Source: Acidobacteriota bacterium
Lineage (GTDB): Bacteria; Acidobacteriota; Terriglobia; Terriglobales; Acidobacteriaceae
NCBI GenBank assembly: GCA_003225215.1
Contig: QIBC01000055.1
Span: 1 to 58,264, forward strand
Direction: 5' to 3'
Length of the DNA stretch: 58,264 bases
The position numbers and the translations under genes were made by a program. The notes under the pieces were generated by a model that was not told where the DNA came from, did not search any database, and saw nothing but the letters and a program-made list of their open reading frames with translations. Shown here in pieces: positions 50,589 through 58,264 of this stretch (position 1 is its first letter; every line of letters starts with the position of its first letter).

Positions 50589-52241
50589 TCAGCAGAGAAC
50601 TACTGAAAGCGCCAGCCCGGCCTCGCTGGTTTCCTTGTACTTGCTGTTCATCTCCTTGGCCGTTTGAGCCATGGCCGTAATGGTTGCATCTAGATCTATG
50701 CGGTGCCTGGATTCGATTTCATTGCTGGCAATGGCCCAGGCAGTCCAGGCCTTGACTGCGCCGAACGCGCACCTCTCAATGCATGGAACCTGCACGTATC
50801 CAGCGACCGGATCGCAGGTCATCCCCAGATGATGTTCCAGTGCAGACTCCGCCGCGTTCTCGACGATACGTGGATTGGCATCGTACGCCGTCGCAACCAA
50901 CGCTGCGGCCATCGCCGACGCTACTCCGATCTCGGCTTGGCAGCCCCCCTCGGCAGCCGACAGCGTTGCATTGTGCTTGCAGAGATAACCGATCGCGGCA
51001 GCTGCGAGCATGCCCTGGCGGATTTTCTCTTGGGGAAGCTTGCGTCCTCCCTCGCCAAGCCCATAGACGAGCGCGGGAAGGACGCCAGCAGAACCTCCTG
51101 TTGGCGCCGTGACCACGAGATGGCCACGCCCGTTTTCCTCTGACCCAGCTAGCGCATACGCTGCCAGTGTGCCGATGCCGCGATCTGACTGGTAAGTTTC
51201 GTCCTGCGCGCGTTTGTAAACCGTAGAGGCCTTGGAGTGCAGTTTGATGGGTCCGGGTAATACATCGTCCTCTATGCTGAGCCCGGACTTCACGATCGCA
51301 ACCATTGCGCCGGTGACTTTGTCGATAAAGGCATAGACCTCTTCGTCGCTCCTGCCCATGATCGACGTCTCGTTTGCCAGCACCACTTGGGCAATCGATA
51401 GATTGTTTTGCTCCGCATGTTGCCGGAGTTCCTTCATCGTGGAGTATGGGTACTTCGGAGGATTCTTTTTTGGAGGCGTGTAGCCCTTCCATTCGATAAA
51501 TCCGCCGCCCACTGAGTAGTACTCCTGCTCGTAAAGTGTCTTGTCTCCGGCCATGAGCTTGCACGTCATCGTGTTCGGGTGCGGGAAGTCGCCCTTCGTA
51601 GCGTCGAAGACAATGTCCTTCAGCGTGACGTTCACGCTCTTTGAACCAAGCTTCACAGGAAAGGACTGGTCAGGGTTGTCGCGCAAACTGTCGAGAAATT
51701 TGGGATCGACAGTTGCCGGTTCCTTTCCGATCAGCCCTGCAAGCGAGGCCCGCTCGGTTCCATGTCCCTTGCCGGTTGCGCTGAGGCTACCGTACAAATG
51801 AACCTTTAGCGCCGTTGCCTGGTTGAGTTGATCTGCCGGCAATTTCGCACAGCGCTGGTAGAAGTCGTATGTGATCCGCATCGGGCCTATCGTGTGCGAG
51901 CTAGAGGGGCCTGGCCCCACTTTATAAAACTCGTCGATGACCGTCATGACAGGTCCCTTTTGCTGCTTCACGACATTCAGGCTGGGAGAAAGGGCTGGTT
52001 GCGGTGGCGCGCCGGCGGTCTTCGATCCGCTCGCTGCTTTTTGCGCCTTGTCCTGGGCGGACATGATGTCGCCGGTCATGACGCCCATCGCACCGATCAT
52101 GGCAGTTCGCATCAGAAACGCCCTGCGATCCATGCCCGGTGGGACGTCGTGGGTAACTAGTTCTTCCTCTGCAGGACCAAGCGGGTCTTTTGCTTCGGCT
52201 TCACCGAGTGGATCGATGGTTTTGAGTTCCTTGTCCGACAT
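50589..52241 (-). CDS. sdaA: L-serine ammonia-lyase (Fe-S, single chain) with a Tat signal
   Basis: 550 aa, about 90 longer than the usual single-chain enzyme because of an N-terminal extension ending in a twin-arginine signal (MDRRAFLMRTAMIGAMGV, near residue 37). The beta domain begins YKVGPGPSSSHTIGPMRIT near 107; the alpha domain has PTGGSAGVLPALVYGLGEG near 377. The iron-sulfur Cys residues are present in AAEGGCQAEIGVASAM, MTCDPVAGYVQVPC and PCIERC. The chain ends in Cys, as in the Legionella enzyme where the terminal Cys caps the cluster. It turns Ser into pyruvate and ammonia via 2-aminoacrylate. Tat export of a pre-folded Fe-S protein is consistent. It lies between ridA and an oxygenase in one operon. 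Confidence 0.92.
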   Translation of the reverse strand: MSDKELKTIDPLGEAEAKDPLGPAEEELVTHDVPPGMDRRAFLMRTAMIGAMGVMTGDIMSAQDKAQKAASGSKTAGAPPQPALSPSLNVVKQQKGPVMTVIDEFYKVGPGPSSSHTIGPMRITYDFYQRCAKLPADQLNQATALKVHLYGSLSATGKGHGTERASLAGLIGKEPATVDPKFLDSLRDNPDQSFPVKLGSKSVNVTLKDIVFDATKGDFPHPNTMTCKLMAGDKTLYEQEYYSVGGGFIEWKGYTPPKKNPPKYPYSTMKELRQHAEQNNLSIAQVVLANETSIMGRSDEEVYAFIDKVTGAMVAIVKSGLSIEDDVLPGPIKLHSKASTVYKRAQDETYQSDRGIGTLAAYALAGSEENGRGHLVVTAPTGGSAGVLPALVYGLGEGGRKLPQEKIRQGMLAAAAIGYLCKHNATLSAAEGGCQAEIGVASAMAAALVATAYDANPRIVENAAESALEHHLGMTCDPVAGYVQVPCIERCAFGAVKAWTAWAIASNEIESRHRIDLDATITAMAQTAKEMNSKYKETSEAGLALSVVLC

Positions 52242-52294
52242 GTCGGAACCTCCTCGTCTTTCGAAACGTGCTTCGAATTGACAACTTCAGACAG

Positions 52295-52729
52295 TTACTT
52301 TTTGGCAGTAACTGTGATTTCAATATTTCCTGGTCCAACTAGACCGGCGACAACTACAGTGGTTCTCGTCGGCCGGGGATCTGTGAAGTAGCTCGTGTAG
52401 ATTGCGTTCATCTGCTGGAACTTGGAGCGATCCGTCAGGTACACCTGCACGCTAACGACATCCGCCGGTGACATTCCTGCGGCTTTCATAACGGCTCCAA
52501 TGTGGTTCAGGCATTGCTTTACTTCGGTCCCGAAATCGGCTGGAATCTTACCCGTTTCGTCTTCACCGCCTTGGCCCGAAATGAAAAGCGTGCCGTCGGC
52601 CATGATGCCTTGGCTGTAATTGCCACCGGGCTTGGTCCCAGGAGGGGAAATGATTTTCTTTTGCGCAGCAAGAGATGCTCCAGAGCCGAAGAGCGCAACC
52701 AACACAATCACACCGGCGCATTTATGCAT
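52295..52729 (-). CDS. ridA: RidA-family imine/enamine deaminase with a signal peptide
   Basis: 144 aa. The N-terminal signal (CAGVIVLVALFGSGASLAAQ) is absent from normal cytoplasmic RidA. The RidA body follows: GTKPGGNYSQGIMADGTLFI, SGQGGEDETGKIPADFGTEV, and the active-site Arg in DPRPTRTTVVVAGL near residue 124. RidA hydrolyses 2-aminoacrylate, the reactive intermediate released by serine dehydratase, to pyruvate and ammonia. It is the first gene of an operon with the exported serine dehydratase (53 bases apart), so both partners of this reaction appear to leave the cytoplasm. A weak site CTGGCA-ATTG-TTACTG lies 125 bases upstream (52854-52869). Confidence 0.9.
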   Translation of the reverse strand: MHKCAGVIVLVALFGSGASLAAQKKIISPPGTKPGGNYSQGIMADGTLFISGQGGEDETGKIPADFGTEVKQCLNHIGAVMKAAGMSPADVVSVQVYLTDRSKFQQMNAIYTSYFTDPRPTRTTVVVAGLVGPGNIEITVTAKK

Positions 52730-53668
52730 GGATTCCCCGCCACACTGCCAAGCAATTTAAAAACTTGGCTACCGCGTTGAGTACAGCGCTTTTTCCCCTT
52801 CTGGAACGTGGCCGCTCTTTAGCCAGACTAGGAGACGTATGGCGTCCCGACCACTGGCAATTGTTACTGTTTTTGGGTCCTCGCTTTTTGGAGAATAAAG
52901 CCTGAGAATGAATACTTTTTTGTCCTCCGTCATTCTCGTGGTAGCACGGTAGTGTGGTGAGTCAAGAGAATCCGTTGTCCGTTTGGGCAAGGTGGCAAGG
53001 CCGGCTGGCAGATGCTTGCAAGACGAATTCCCTGCAAATTCCCTCAGAATTCCCTGGTCGATAGCAAATTCCCCGTGTTTATGCAGGCTTAGCAATAGGA
53101 AATTTCTCCCGCGGGAAAAATTCGCTGCTGCTTTCCCTGAAGCAGGGAACTTGTGGCCCGGAGAGGAGAACGTTGATGTCTCTCTGACTTCGTTCTGGAT
53201 GTCCCCTGCAGATTCGGAAAGATTGCTGCTTGAGGCAATCTAACCTGATTCACATTGCTGCGATCTGCTGGTTGATGTCAGCCTTCCGTTTGATTTCACG
53301 ACGTTCATAACAGTCTTGTTTACAGTTAGAAATGCAAACCCACTCAGGTGCTCTGAACATGTTCCGCTCACTAAACAAGCCGGCAATATAAAAAACAAGA
53401 CGGATCTCGGCTTGAAATCGATACCCATCAACCTATTTAGGAATTAGTGCTTGGAGATTTGTCCTTCCAATATCTGTACGTACTGCCAGTTGTCAGCGCT
53501 AACCTTGGAGGCTACGGTTTGTTCAAAGAAAAGTGTCATATCAGCGACACGGCGCGGCGACCTTTGGCTTCTATAACGGCGGATTGAAGGGCGCAAAGCT
53601 CACAGTTAGAGCTACTGCTCTATTTGAAGAGACCGGCGAGACCGGTATCTCAAAAATGAGGAACCGCA
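52730..53668. other. Gene-free stretch with TTCCCTG repeats and a regulator-like site
   Basis: About 940 bases without a convincing gene. TTCCCTGCAAATTCCCT and further AATTCCC units lie at 53028-53075, similar to 5025-5205. A 54-codon frame on the minus strand from 52933 (starting MTEDKKVFILRLYSPK) lacks a ribosome binding site and is doubtful. The palindrome-family sites at 52854 and 53474 lie inside. Confidence 0.5.
53474..53489. promoter_or_regulatory. Site CTGTAC-GTAC-TGCCAG
   Basis: Part of a 19-base exact match to 45674-45692. Located 180 bases upstream of the glucosidase gene at 53669. Confidence 0.5.
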
Positions 53669-56470
53669 GTGAAATCAACTAACGAGTCCCCGGCTCCCCG
53701 GCCTGAAACTAATGAGCAGAGACGTCTGAACGAAGTGCGCGACGCAGGAGTTCCATGGAGAAAATGGGGGCCATATCTCAGTGAAAGGCAATGGGGCACA
53801 GTTCGTGAGGACTACAGCGAGAACGGGAATGCATGGGACTACTTCACCCATGACCAGGCACGCTCGCGCGCTTATCGATGGGGAGAAGACGGTCTGGCTG
53901 GGATCTCTGATGACAAGCAGCAGCTTTGCTTTGCGATAGCTCTGTGGAACGGTCGGGATCCGATCCTGAAGGAACGTCTGTTTGGAGTCACCAACAGCGA
54001 GGGTAATCACGGCGAGGATGTAAAGGAATACTACTTTTACCTCGACAGCACTCCCACCCACTCTTACATGAAGTATCTGTACAAGTATCCCCAGCAGGCA
54101 TTTCCATATCGGGATTTGGTAGAGACGAATCGGAGCCGATCGCGCGCAGGCTTCGAGCATGAGCTACTTGATACTGGCATCTTTGATGCCGATCGATATT
54201 TCGATGTTTTCGTCGAATACTGCAAGGTGGCTCCGGAAGACCTGCTGATCCAGATCAGCGTGAGTAATCGTGGGTCTGACGCAGCCTCGCTGCATGTTCT
54301 TCCTACCCTTTGGTTTCGTAACACGTGGTCATGGGCGGAAAATAGCGAGAAACCTCTTCTTAAGCGTCTGGAACCGCAAAAGGGTCTGAGCACAGTCAGA
54401 GCACACACTGAGGACTCTCTCTTACCGAACACTCTAGGGGACTACTACTTGTACTGTGAGGGAGAAGTCCCGCTTCTATTCACAGAAAACGAAACCAACA
54501 ATGAACGGCTATTCGGTTCGCCGAACGCCTCTCCCCATGTCAAAGATGCTATCGGTAACTATGTAGTCCATGGACGTAAAGAAGCGGTGAACCCGGCCGG
54601 CAGGGGAACGAAAGTCTCCGCACACTATTCCCTTACCGTTGGTGCAGGCAAGACTGAGACAGTTCGTTTGCGGCTGAAGGGGGCGACTCCAAGCGAAGTA
54701 GGAAGCCCCTTCCAGCGATTCGATGAAATCTTCAGTCAGCGGGTCAAGGAAGCCGACGAGTTCTATCAGAGCGTCATCCCGCCGGCAATTCAAGCCGACC
54801 CAGACCAGGCTCGCGTGATGCGGCAAGCACTAGCCGGCATGCTCTGGAGCAAACAGTACTTCTATTACGACGTGGACAAATGGCTCAGAGAGCACGGCGC
54901 CGATCCATTTAAGCCAATACGGAAAGCACCTCGCAACGGGCACTGGTACCACATGTACAGCGCTGACATCATCTCCATGCCCGACAAATGGGAGTACCCA
55001 TGGTTTGCAGCATGGGATCTGGCGTTTCATGTCCTCGCCTTAACGCTAGTGGACGACGATTTCGGCAAACAGCAACTCGGTCTGATGCTCCGCACCAACT
55101 ACCTGCATCCGAACGGTCAACTTCCTGCGTACGAATGGAACTTCAGTGATGTCAATCCACCTGTGCACGCATGGGCCACGGTTTTCACGTACCGTTTGCG
55201 AAAGGCTGGGCAAGGGCAGGTGGATTTTGACTGGCTTGAACAATGCTTCCAGAAACTCTTGCTGAACTTTACCTGGTGGGTAAACCGAAAGGACCGTTCT
55301 GAAAAGAATGTGTTCGAGGGCGGCTTCCTGGGCCTGGACAATATAGGCGTCTTCGACCGGAGTGCGCCGTTACCAACGGGCGGATACCTTGAGCAGGCTG
55401 ATGGTACTGCCTGGATGGCACTCTTCTGCCAGAACATGCTCGAGATCTCCGCCCAACTGATGGGGGAAAAACCTGCATTCATACACATCGCCCGCAAGTT
55501 CGTCGAACACTTTTTGTGGATCGCGTCGTCGATGATCCACGAGGGCGGCACGGGGATGTGGGATGAGGAAGACGGGTTCTTTTACGACGTACTCAGGCTG
55601 CCTGACGGCTCCGCCCAAAGACTGAAAGTGCGTTCCATGGTCGGACTGCTTCCTTTCTGCGCAGCCACAGTTTTTGAGAAAGCTGCCCTCATGGATGATT
55701 CGGATGTCAAGCAGAACCTGCGCAGATTTCTGCTGGCTCGTCCAGAACTGACGGCCTTTATCCACGATCCTGTGCTGACTGGGGTTGGCGGACGGAGGCT
55801 CGCCGCAATCCTGAACGAACACAAGCTGCGCCGGGTGCTGGCGACGATGCTCGACGAAAGCGAATTCCTGAGTGCGTATGGCATCCGGTCTCTTTCCCGC
55901 TATCACTCCGAGCATCCCTACATCGTCCACGTGGGAGACCGGGAATTTAGCGTGTCCTACTTACCCGGCGAGTCAGATAGCGGCATGTTTGGCGGTAACT
56001 CGAATTGGCGCGGACCAATCTGGATGCCGGTGAATGTGCTGATTATCCGTGCTCTCTTGCAATACTATTCCTATTATGGGAATAAATTTACGGTGGAGTG
56101 TCCAACTGGCTCAGGGCGGCAGATGAACTTATACCAGATCGCTGAGGAGCTTACGCGAAGGCTGGCCAGCATTTTCTTGAGGAATGAGCAGGGCCAACGG
56201 CCAGTGCACGGAGGAACGCGTAAGTTTCAGGAAGACCCACACTGGCGCGATTACGTCCTGTTTTACGAGTACTTCCACGGGGACAATGGCGCAGGGCTTG
56301 GAGCCAGCCATCAGACCGGATGGACTGGCATCGTTGCCCGAGCGATGCACTTGTTTGCCACCACTACAGCCGAGCAAGTCCTCGAACTCGGTAAGTTGGC
56401 TGCGGTCATGGAAGTAGAAAAAGCGCGAAGTGTCCAGACAGTGGGAACGACTGCAGGCAGCGAACGCTGA
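53669..56470 (+). CDS. GH63-type glucosidase (MGH1-like)
   Basis: 933 aa from a GTG at 53669 with GAGG upstream. No signal peptide, so it is cytoplasmic. The N-terminus (WGPYLSERQWGTVREDYSEN, residues about 32-52) and the pattern FEHELLDTGIFDADRYFDVF are typical of the large 'glucosidase' group related to GH63. The catalytic (alpha/alpha)6 barrel shows WFAAWDLAFHVLALTLVDDD near 450, YEWNFSDVNPPVHAWA near 490, GGFLGLDNIGVFDRS near 553 and SNWRGPIWMPVNVL near 780. It likely hydrolyses alpha-glucosides or related glycans such as glucosylglycerate-type solutes; exact substrate is not readable. It stands alone, with a regulator-like site upstream. Confidence 0.88.
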   Translation: MKSTNESPAPRPETNEQRRLNEVRDAGVPWRKWGPYLSERQWGTVREDYSENGNAWDYFTHDQARSRAYRWGEDGLAGISDDKQQLCFAIALWNGRDPILKERLFGVTNSEGNHGEDVKEYYFYLDSTPTHSYMKYLYKYPQQAFPYRDLVETNRSRSRAGFEHELLDTGIFDADRYFDVFVEYCKVAPEDLLIQISVSNRGSDAASLHVLPTLWFRNTWSWAENSEKPLLKRLEPQKGLSTVRAHTEDSLLPNTLGDYYLYCEGEVPLLFTENETNNERLFGSPNASPHVKDAIGNYVVHGRKEAVNPAGRGTKVSAHYSLTVGAGKTETVRLRLKGATPSEVGSPFQRFDEIFSQRVKEADEFYQSVIPPAIQADPDQARVMRQALAGMLWSKQYFYYDVDKWLREHGADPFKPIRKAPRNGHWYHMYSADIISMPDKWEYPWFAAWDLAFHVLALTLVDDDFGKQQLGLMLRTNYLHPNGQLPAYEWNFSDVNPPVHAWATVFTYRLRKAGQGQVDFDWLEQCFQKLLLNFTWWVNRKDRSEKNVFEGGFLGLDNIGVFDRSAPLPTGGYLEQADGTAWMALFCQNMLEISAQLMGEKPAFIHIARKFVEHFLWIASSMIHEGGTGMWDEEDGFFYDVLRLPDGSAQRLKVRSMVGLLPFCAATVFEKAALMDDSDVKQNLRRFLLARPELTAFIHDPVLTGVGGRRLAAILNEHKLRRVLATMLDESEFLSAYGIRSLSRYHSEHPYIVHVGDREFSVSYLPGESDSGMFGGNSNWRGPIWMPVNVLIIRALLQYYSYYGNKFTVECPTGSGRQMNLYQIAEELTRRLASIFLRNEQGQRPVHGGTRKFQEDPHWRDYVLFYEYFHGDNGAGLGASHQTGWTGIVARAMHLFATTTAEQVLELGKLAAVMEVEKARSVQTVGTTAGSER

Positions 56471-56593
56471 TTCGCATATTTGACAGCGCACTCCTGAAGT
56501 CGGCGTGTCTGTTAAAGACACCGCGATTGTTTTGTGGTTCCCAGACGGTCGCGAACCAGTTGTGCGGGCCCAATGGGATTCGGAGGCCCAGCC

Positions 56594-58027
56594 ATGAATT
56601 CGAAAAACCTACTCTCGAGAAAGGCTGCACAAACACCGCTCGTGTTGCTTTGCTGCGCCCTTCTCGCACGAGGCGACACACTCGGGTACGTTTCGCACGA
56701 ACAGACAAGTGCTCCCCAGGCGTCCTCGTCAACGAAAGCAGCTGCGAACATTCCGCCCGACCAATTGGACTCGCTGGTTGCCCCTATCGCCCTCTATCCG
56801 GATCCGTTGCTAGCTCAGACGCTGGCCGCATCCACGTATCCCCTGGAGATCATCCAGCTCCAGCAGTGGTTGGTGAAGAACAAGAATTTGAAAGACAAAG
56901 CGCTAGCCGATGCCGTCGCCAAACAGCCATGGGATCCGAGTATCCAAGCGATGGCGGCATTGCCTGATGTCGTGAAACGATTAGCCGACGACATTCAGTG
57001 GACTACCGATTTGGGAAACGTTTTCCTGGCGCAGCAGAGCGAAGTGATGGATGCTGTGCAGCGCATGCGCAAGAAAGCCCAGGACGCCGGCAATTTGAAA
57101 TCAAGCGAGCAGCAGAAGGTAGAAACAAAAGTCATCGAGAGCAAACAAGTAATTGTGGTTCAGCAAGCGAGTCCGGAAGTTGTGTATGTGCCGTCCTATA
57201 ACCCCACAGTGGTGTATGGTGCGCCAGTCTACCCTTATCCCCCGATCTACTATCCGCCAGCAGGGTATTACGCAGCGGGAATGGCGATCTCATTTGGCAT
57301 TGGGATAGCTATGGGAGCTGCCTGGGGCGGAGGGTGGGGCTGGGGATGCGGCTGGGGCGGGAACAACGATATCACGATTAACCGAAACAACAACTTCAAT
57401 CGCAACTCGAACATCAGCGGCGGCAATCGCACCAATATTGGTGGGGGCCGCAATAACGTTGGTGGTGGCAACCGTCCATCGACTATGCCCGGTAACAAGT
57501 GGCAGCACGACGCTGGCCATCGCGGTGGTGCCCCTTATCGGGACAAAGCAACGGCTGACAGATTCGGCGGAACAACGCGCGGCGATTCGCTAGCCAATCG
57601 CCAATCCAGTGCCCGGGAGCAATTAGGACGACAGCAGGGTAATGTTTCAAATCGGGCCGTAGATCCGGCCGGAAGAGCGAGCGGGAGCAATCGGGCAGGC
57701 GGTGCGGGCGTAAGTGATCGCAGCTCGGGGATGAACAATCGCGGTGGAGGAGCTGGCGTTAGCGATCGAAGCGCCGGCGGTGGACGAGGAGACAGCGGAG
57801 GCCTCAATCGCGGAGGAGGCGGAGGCGCCGACAGCATCGGTAGCCGCGATCTCTCTCGCGGTGGCGGTGGCGCAGGCGACCGAAGTGCGTTTGGAGGATC
57901 GGGCGGCTACACCGGTTCAAGTGCTCGCTCCAGCAGCAGCCGTGGTTCTTCTAGCATGAGCTCTCGTGGAGGGGGCGGTGGCGGCTTCAGTGGCGGCGGA
58001 GGTCGAGGAGGAGGAAGACGTCGATGA
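56594..58027 (+). CDS. DUF3300 domain protein with Gly/Asn/Arg-rich tail, secreted
   Basis: 477 aa from the ATG at 56594 (GGAGG 7 bases upstream). Signal peptide QTPLVLLCCALLARG. The DUF3300 domain is unmistakable: LDSLVAPIALYPDPLLAQTL near residue 57, STYPLEIIQLQQWLVKN, ALPDVVKRLADDIQWTTDLG near 125 and VVYVPSYNPTVVYGAPVYP near 195. A Gly/Trp/Ala stretch (GIGIAMGAAWGGGWGWGCG) may be membrane-inserting. The last 200 residues are low-complexity Gly/Ser/Arg/Asn, ending GGGRGGGRRR. Function unknown; such proteins are usually next to DUF2950 genes, as here, with a 4-base overlap. A weak site TTCGCA-TATT-TGACAG lies about 110 bases upstream. Confidence 0.9.
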   Translation: MNSKNLLSRKAAQTPLVLLCCALLARGDTLGYVSHEQTSAPQASSSTKAAANIPPDQLDSLVAPIALYPDPLLAQTLAASTYPLEIIQLQQWLVKNKNLKDKALADAVAKQPWDPSIQAMAALPDVVKRLADDIQWTTDLGNVFLAQQSEVMDAVQRMRKKAQDAGNLKSSEQQKVETKVIESKQVIVVQQASPEVVYVPSYNPTVVYGAPVYPYPPIYYPPAGYYAAGMAISFGIGIAMGAAWGGGWGWGCGWGGNNDITINRNNNFNRNSNISGGNRTNIGGGRNNVGGGNRPSTMPGNKWQHDAGHRGGAPYRDKATADRFGGTTRGDSLANRQSSAREQLGRQQGNVSNRAVDPAGRASGSNRAGGAGVSDRSSGMNNRGGGAGVSDRSAGGGRGDSGGLNRGGGGGADSIGSRDLSRGGGGAGDRSAFGGSGGYTGSSARSSSSRGSSSMSSRGGGGGGFSGGGGRGGGRRR

Positions 58028-58264
58028 GAGAGGCAAATTGCAATCACAGTCATAGGAACCAAGACATTAGAGCCGCATCCGCGCGTCAAATGCTATTACG
58101 GTGTGCATGGATCTTAGCAGGAATCGCGGCAGCGATACTGGCGGTATGTCTCTTCACAGGTGTTGGAACTTCAGCACCGCTGCCACTTGCGAGTACTGCC
58201 GCTCAAGGTCCCGCCGCTGGGATCGCAACTTTCGCTACCCCAGAGCAGGCGGCCGATGCACTGG
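58024..58264 (+). CDS. DUF2950-like protein, N-terminal part
   Basis: The ATG at 58024 overlaps the DUF3300 stop (ATGA), so the two genes are translationally coupled. The visible 80 codons give a polar start, a signal/anchor segment (AWILAGIAAAILAVCLFTGV), a linker and the opening FATPEQAADAL, which matches the start of DUF2950 domains. The window ends before the body of the protein, so the family call rests on this short match plus the usual DUF3300-DUF2950 pairing. The product should be exported; the role is unknown. Confidence 0.7.
   Translation, partial: MREANCNHSHRNQDIRAASARQMLLRCAWILAGIAAAILAVCLFTGVGTSAPLPLASTAAQGPAAGIATFATPEQAADAL

Noticed and set aside
52769-52933. A 54-aa minus-strand protein starting MTEDKKVF
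   Set aside because: Composition is protein-like, but there is no ribosome binding site and it lies in a repeat-bearing gene-free stretch; not supported enough to list as a gene.

Overview
The window looks like part of a chromosome from a soil- or peat-type Acidobacteriota (class Terriglobia) or a close relative. This is inferred from gene content only: an Oar-like TonB receptor with a carboxypeptidase-regulatory N-terminal domain, an OmpR/CadC-type winged-helix protein, DUF3300 next to a DUF2950-like gene, DUF4136, DUF5681, OmpA proteins with Asn-rich heptads, and degenerate palindromic repeats between genes. I see no rRNA, intact tRNA, CRISPR array, insertion sequence or phage block. Most products are predicted to be exported or envelope-associated.

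Layout. 1-5.5 kb: a cut winged-helix regulator, a haloperoxidase-like PAP2 protein, a cupin, a DinB-like protein, a field of palindromic repeats and a DUF5681 gene. 5.5-16.5 kb: an OmpA protein, a gene broken by an in-frame TGA, a DUF1254 fragment, a receiver-only regulator, a DUF481 protein coupled to a patatin/BamA-type protein, a heavily decayed MscS channel gene, and a three-gene set of small secreted proteins. 17-24 kb: an orphan sensor kinase divergent from a large TonB receptor. 23.5-27.7 kb: a DyP peroxidase with three partners of unclear role. 27.8-38.3 kb: envelope genes (second OmpA protein, bestrophin-like membrane protein, Tyr/Gly-rich surface protein, CopC-CopD, L,D-transpeptidase facing an M15/DUF882 peptidase, alpha-carbonic anhydrase, Spy-like and DUF892 proteins). 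38.5-52.7 kb: amino-acid deamination, described next. 53.7-58.3 kb: a GH63-type glucosidase and a DUF3300/DUF2950-like pair.

The most striking feature is 39.6-52.7 kb. Enzymes that are normally cytoplasmic carry export signals here: an aspartase with a Sec signal peptide, an L-serine dehydratase with a twin-arginine signal, and a RidA imine deaminase with a signal peptide. They sit with a type II asparaginase, three porins, a two-component pair and remnants of a glutaminase and a fourth porin. Together they could convert Asn and Asp to fumarate, and Ser to pyruvate, outside the cytoplasm, releasing ammonia. A secreted alpha-carbonic anhydrase lies nearby. This may be nitrogen/carbon scavenging or acid buffering; the role is inference.

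A second theme is a recurrent palindrome, CTGTCA-N4-TGACAG (with TGCCAG variants), found upstream of at least ten genes or operons, most of them for envelope or stress proteins. It suggests one shared regulator for much of the window.

A third theme is decay: five pseudogenes or remnants, each with recognisable homology (MscS, DUF1254, glutaminase, a porin, and an outer-membrane protein gene with a premature stop).
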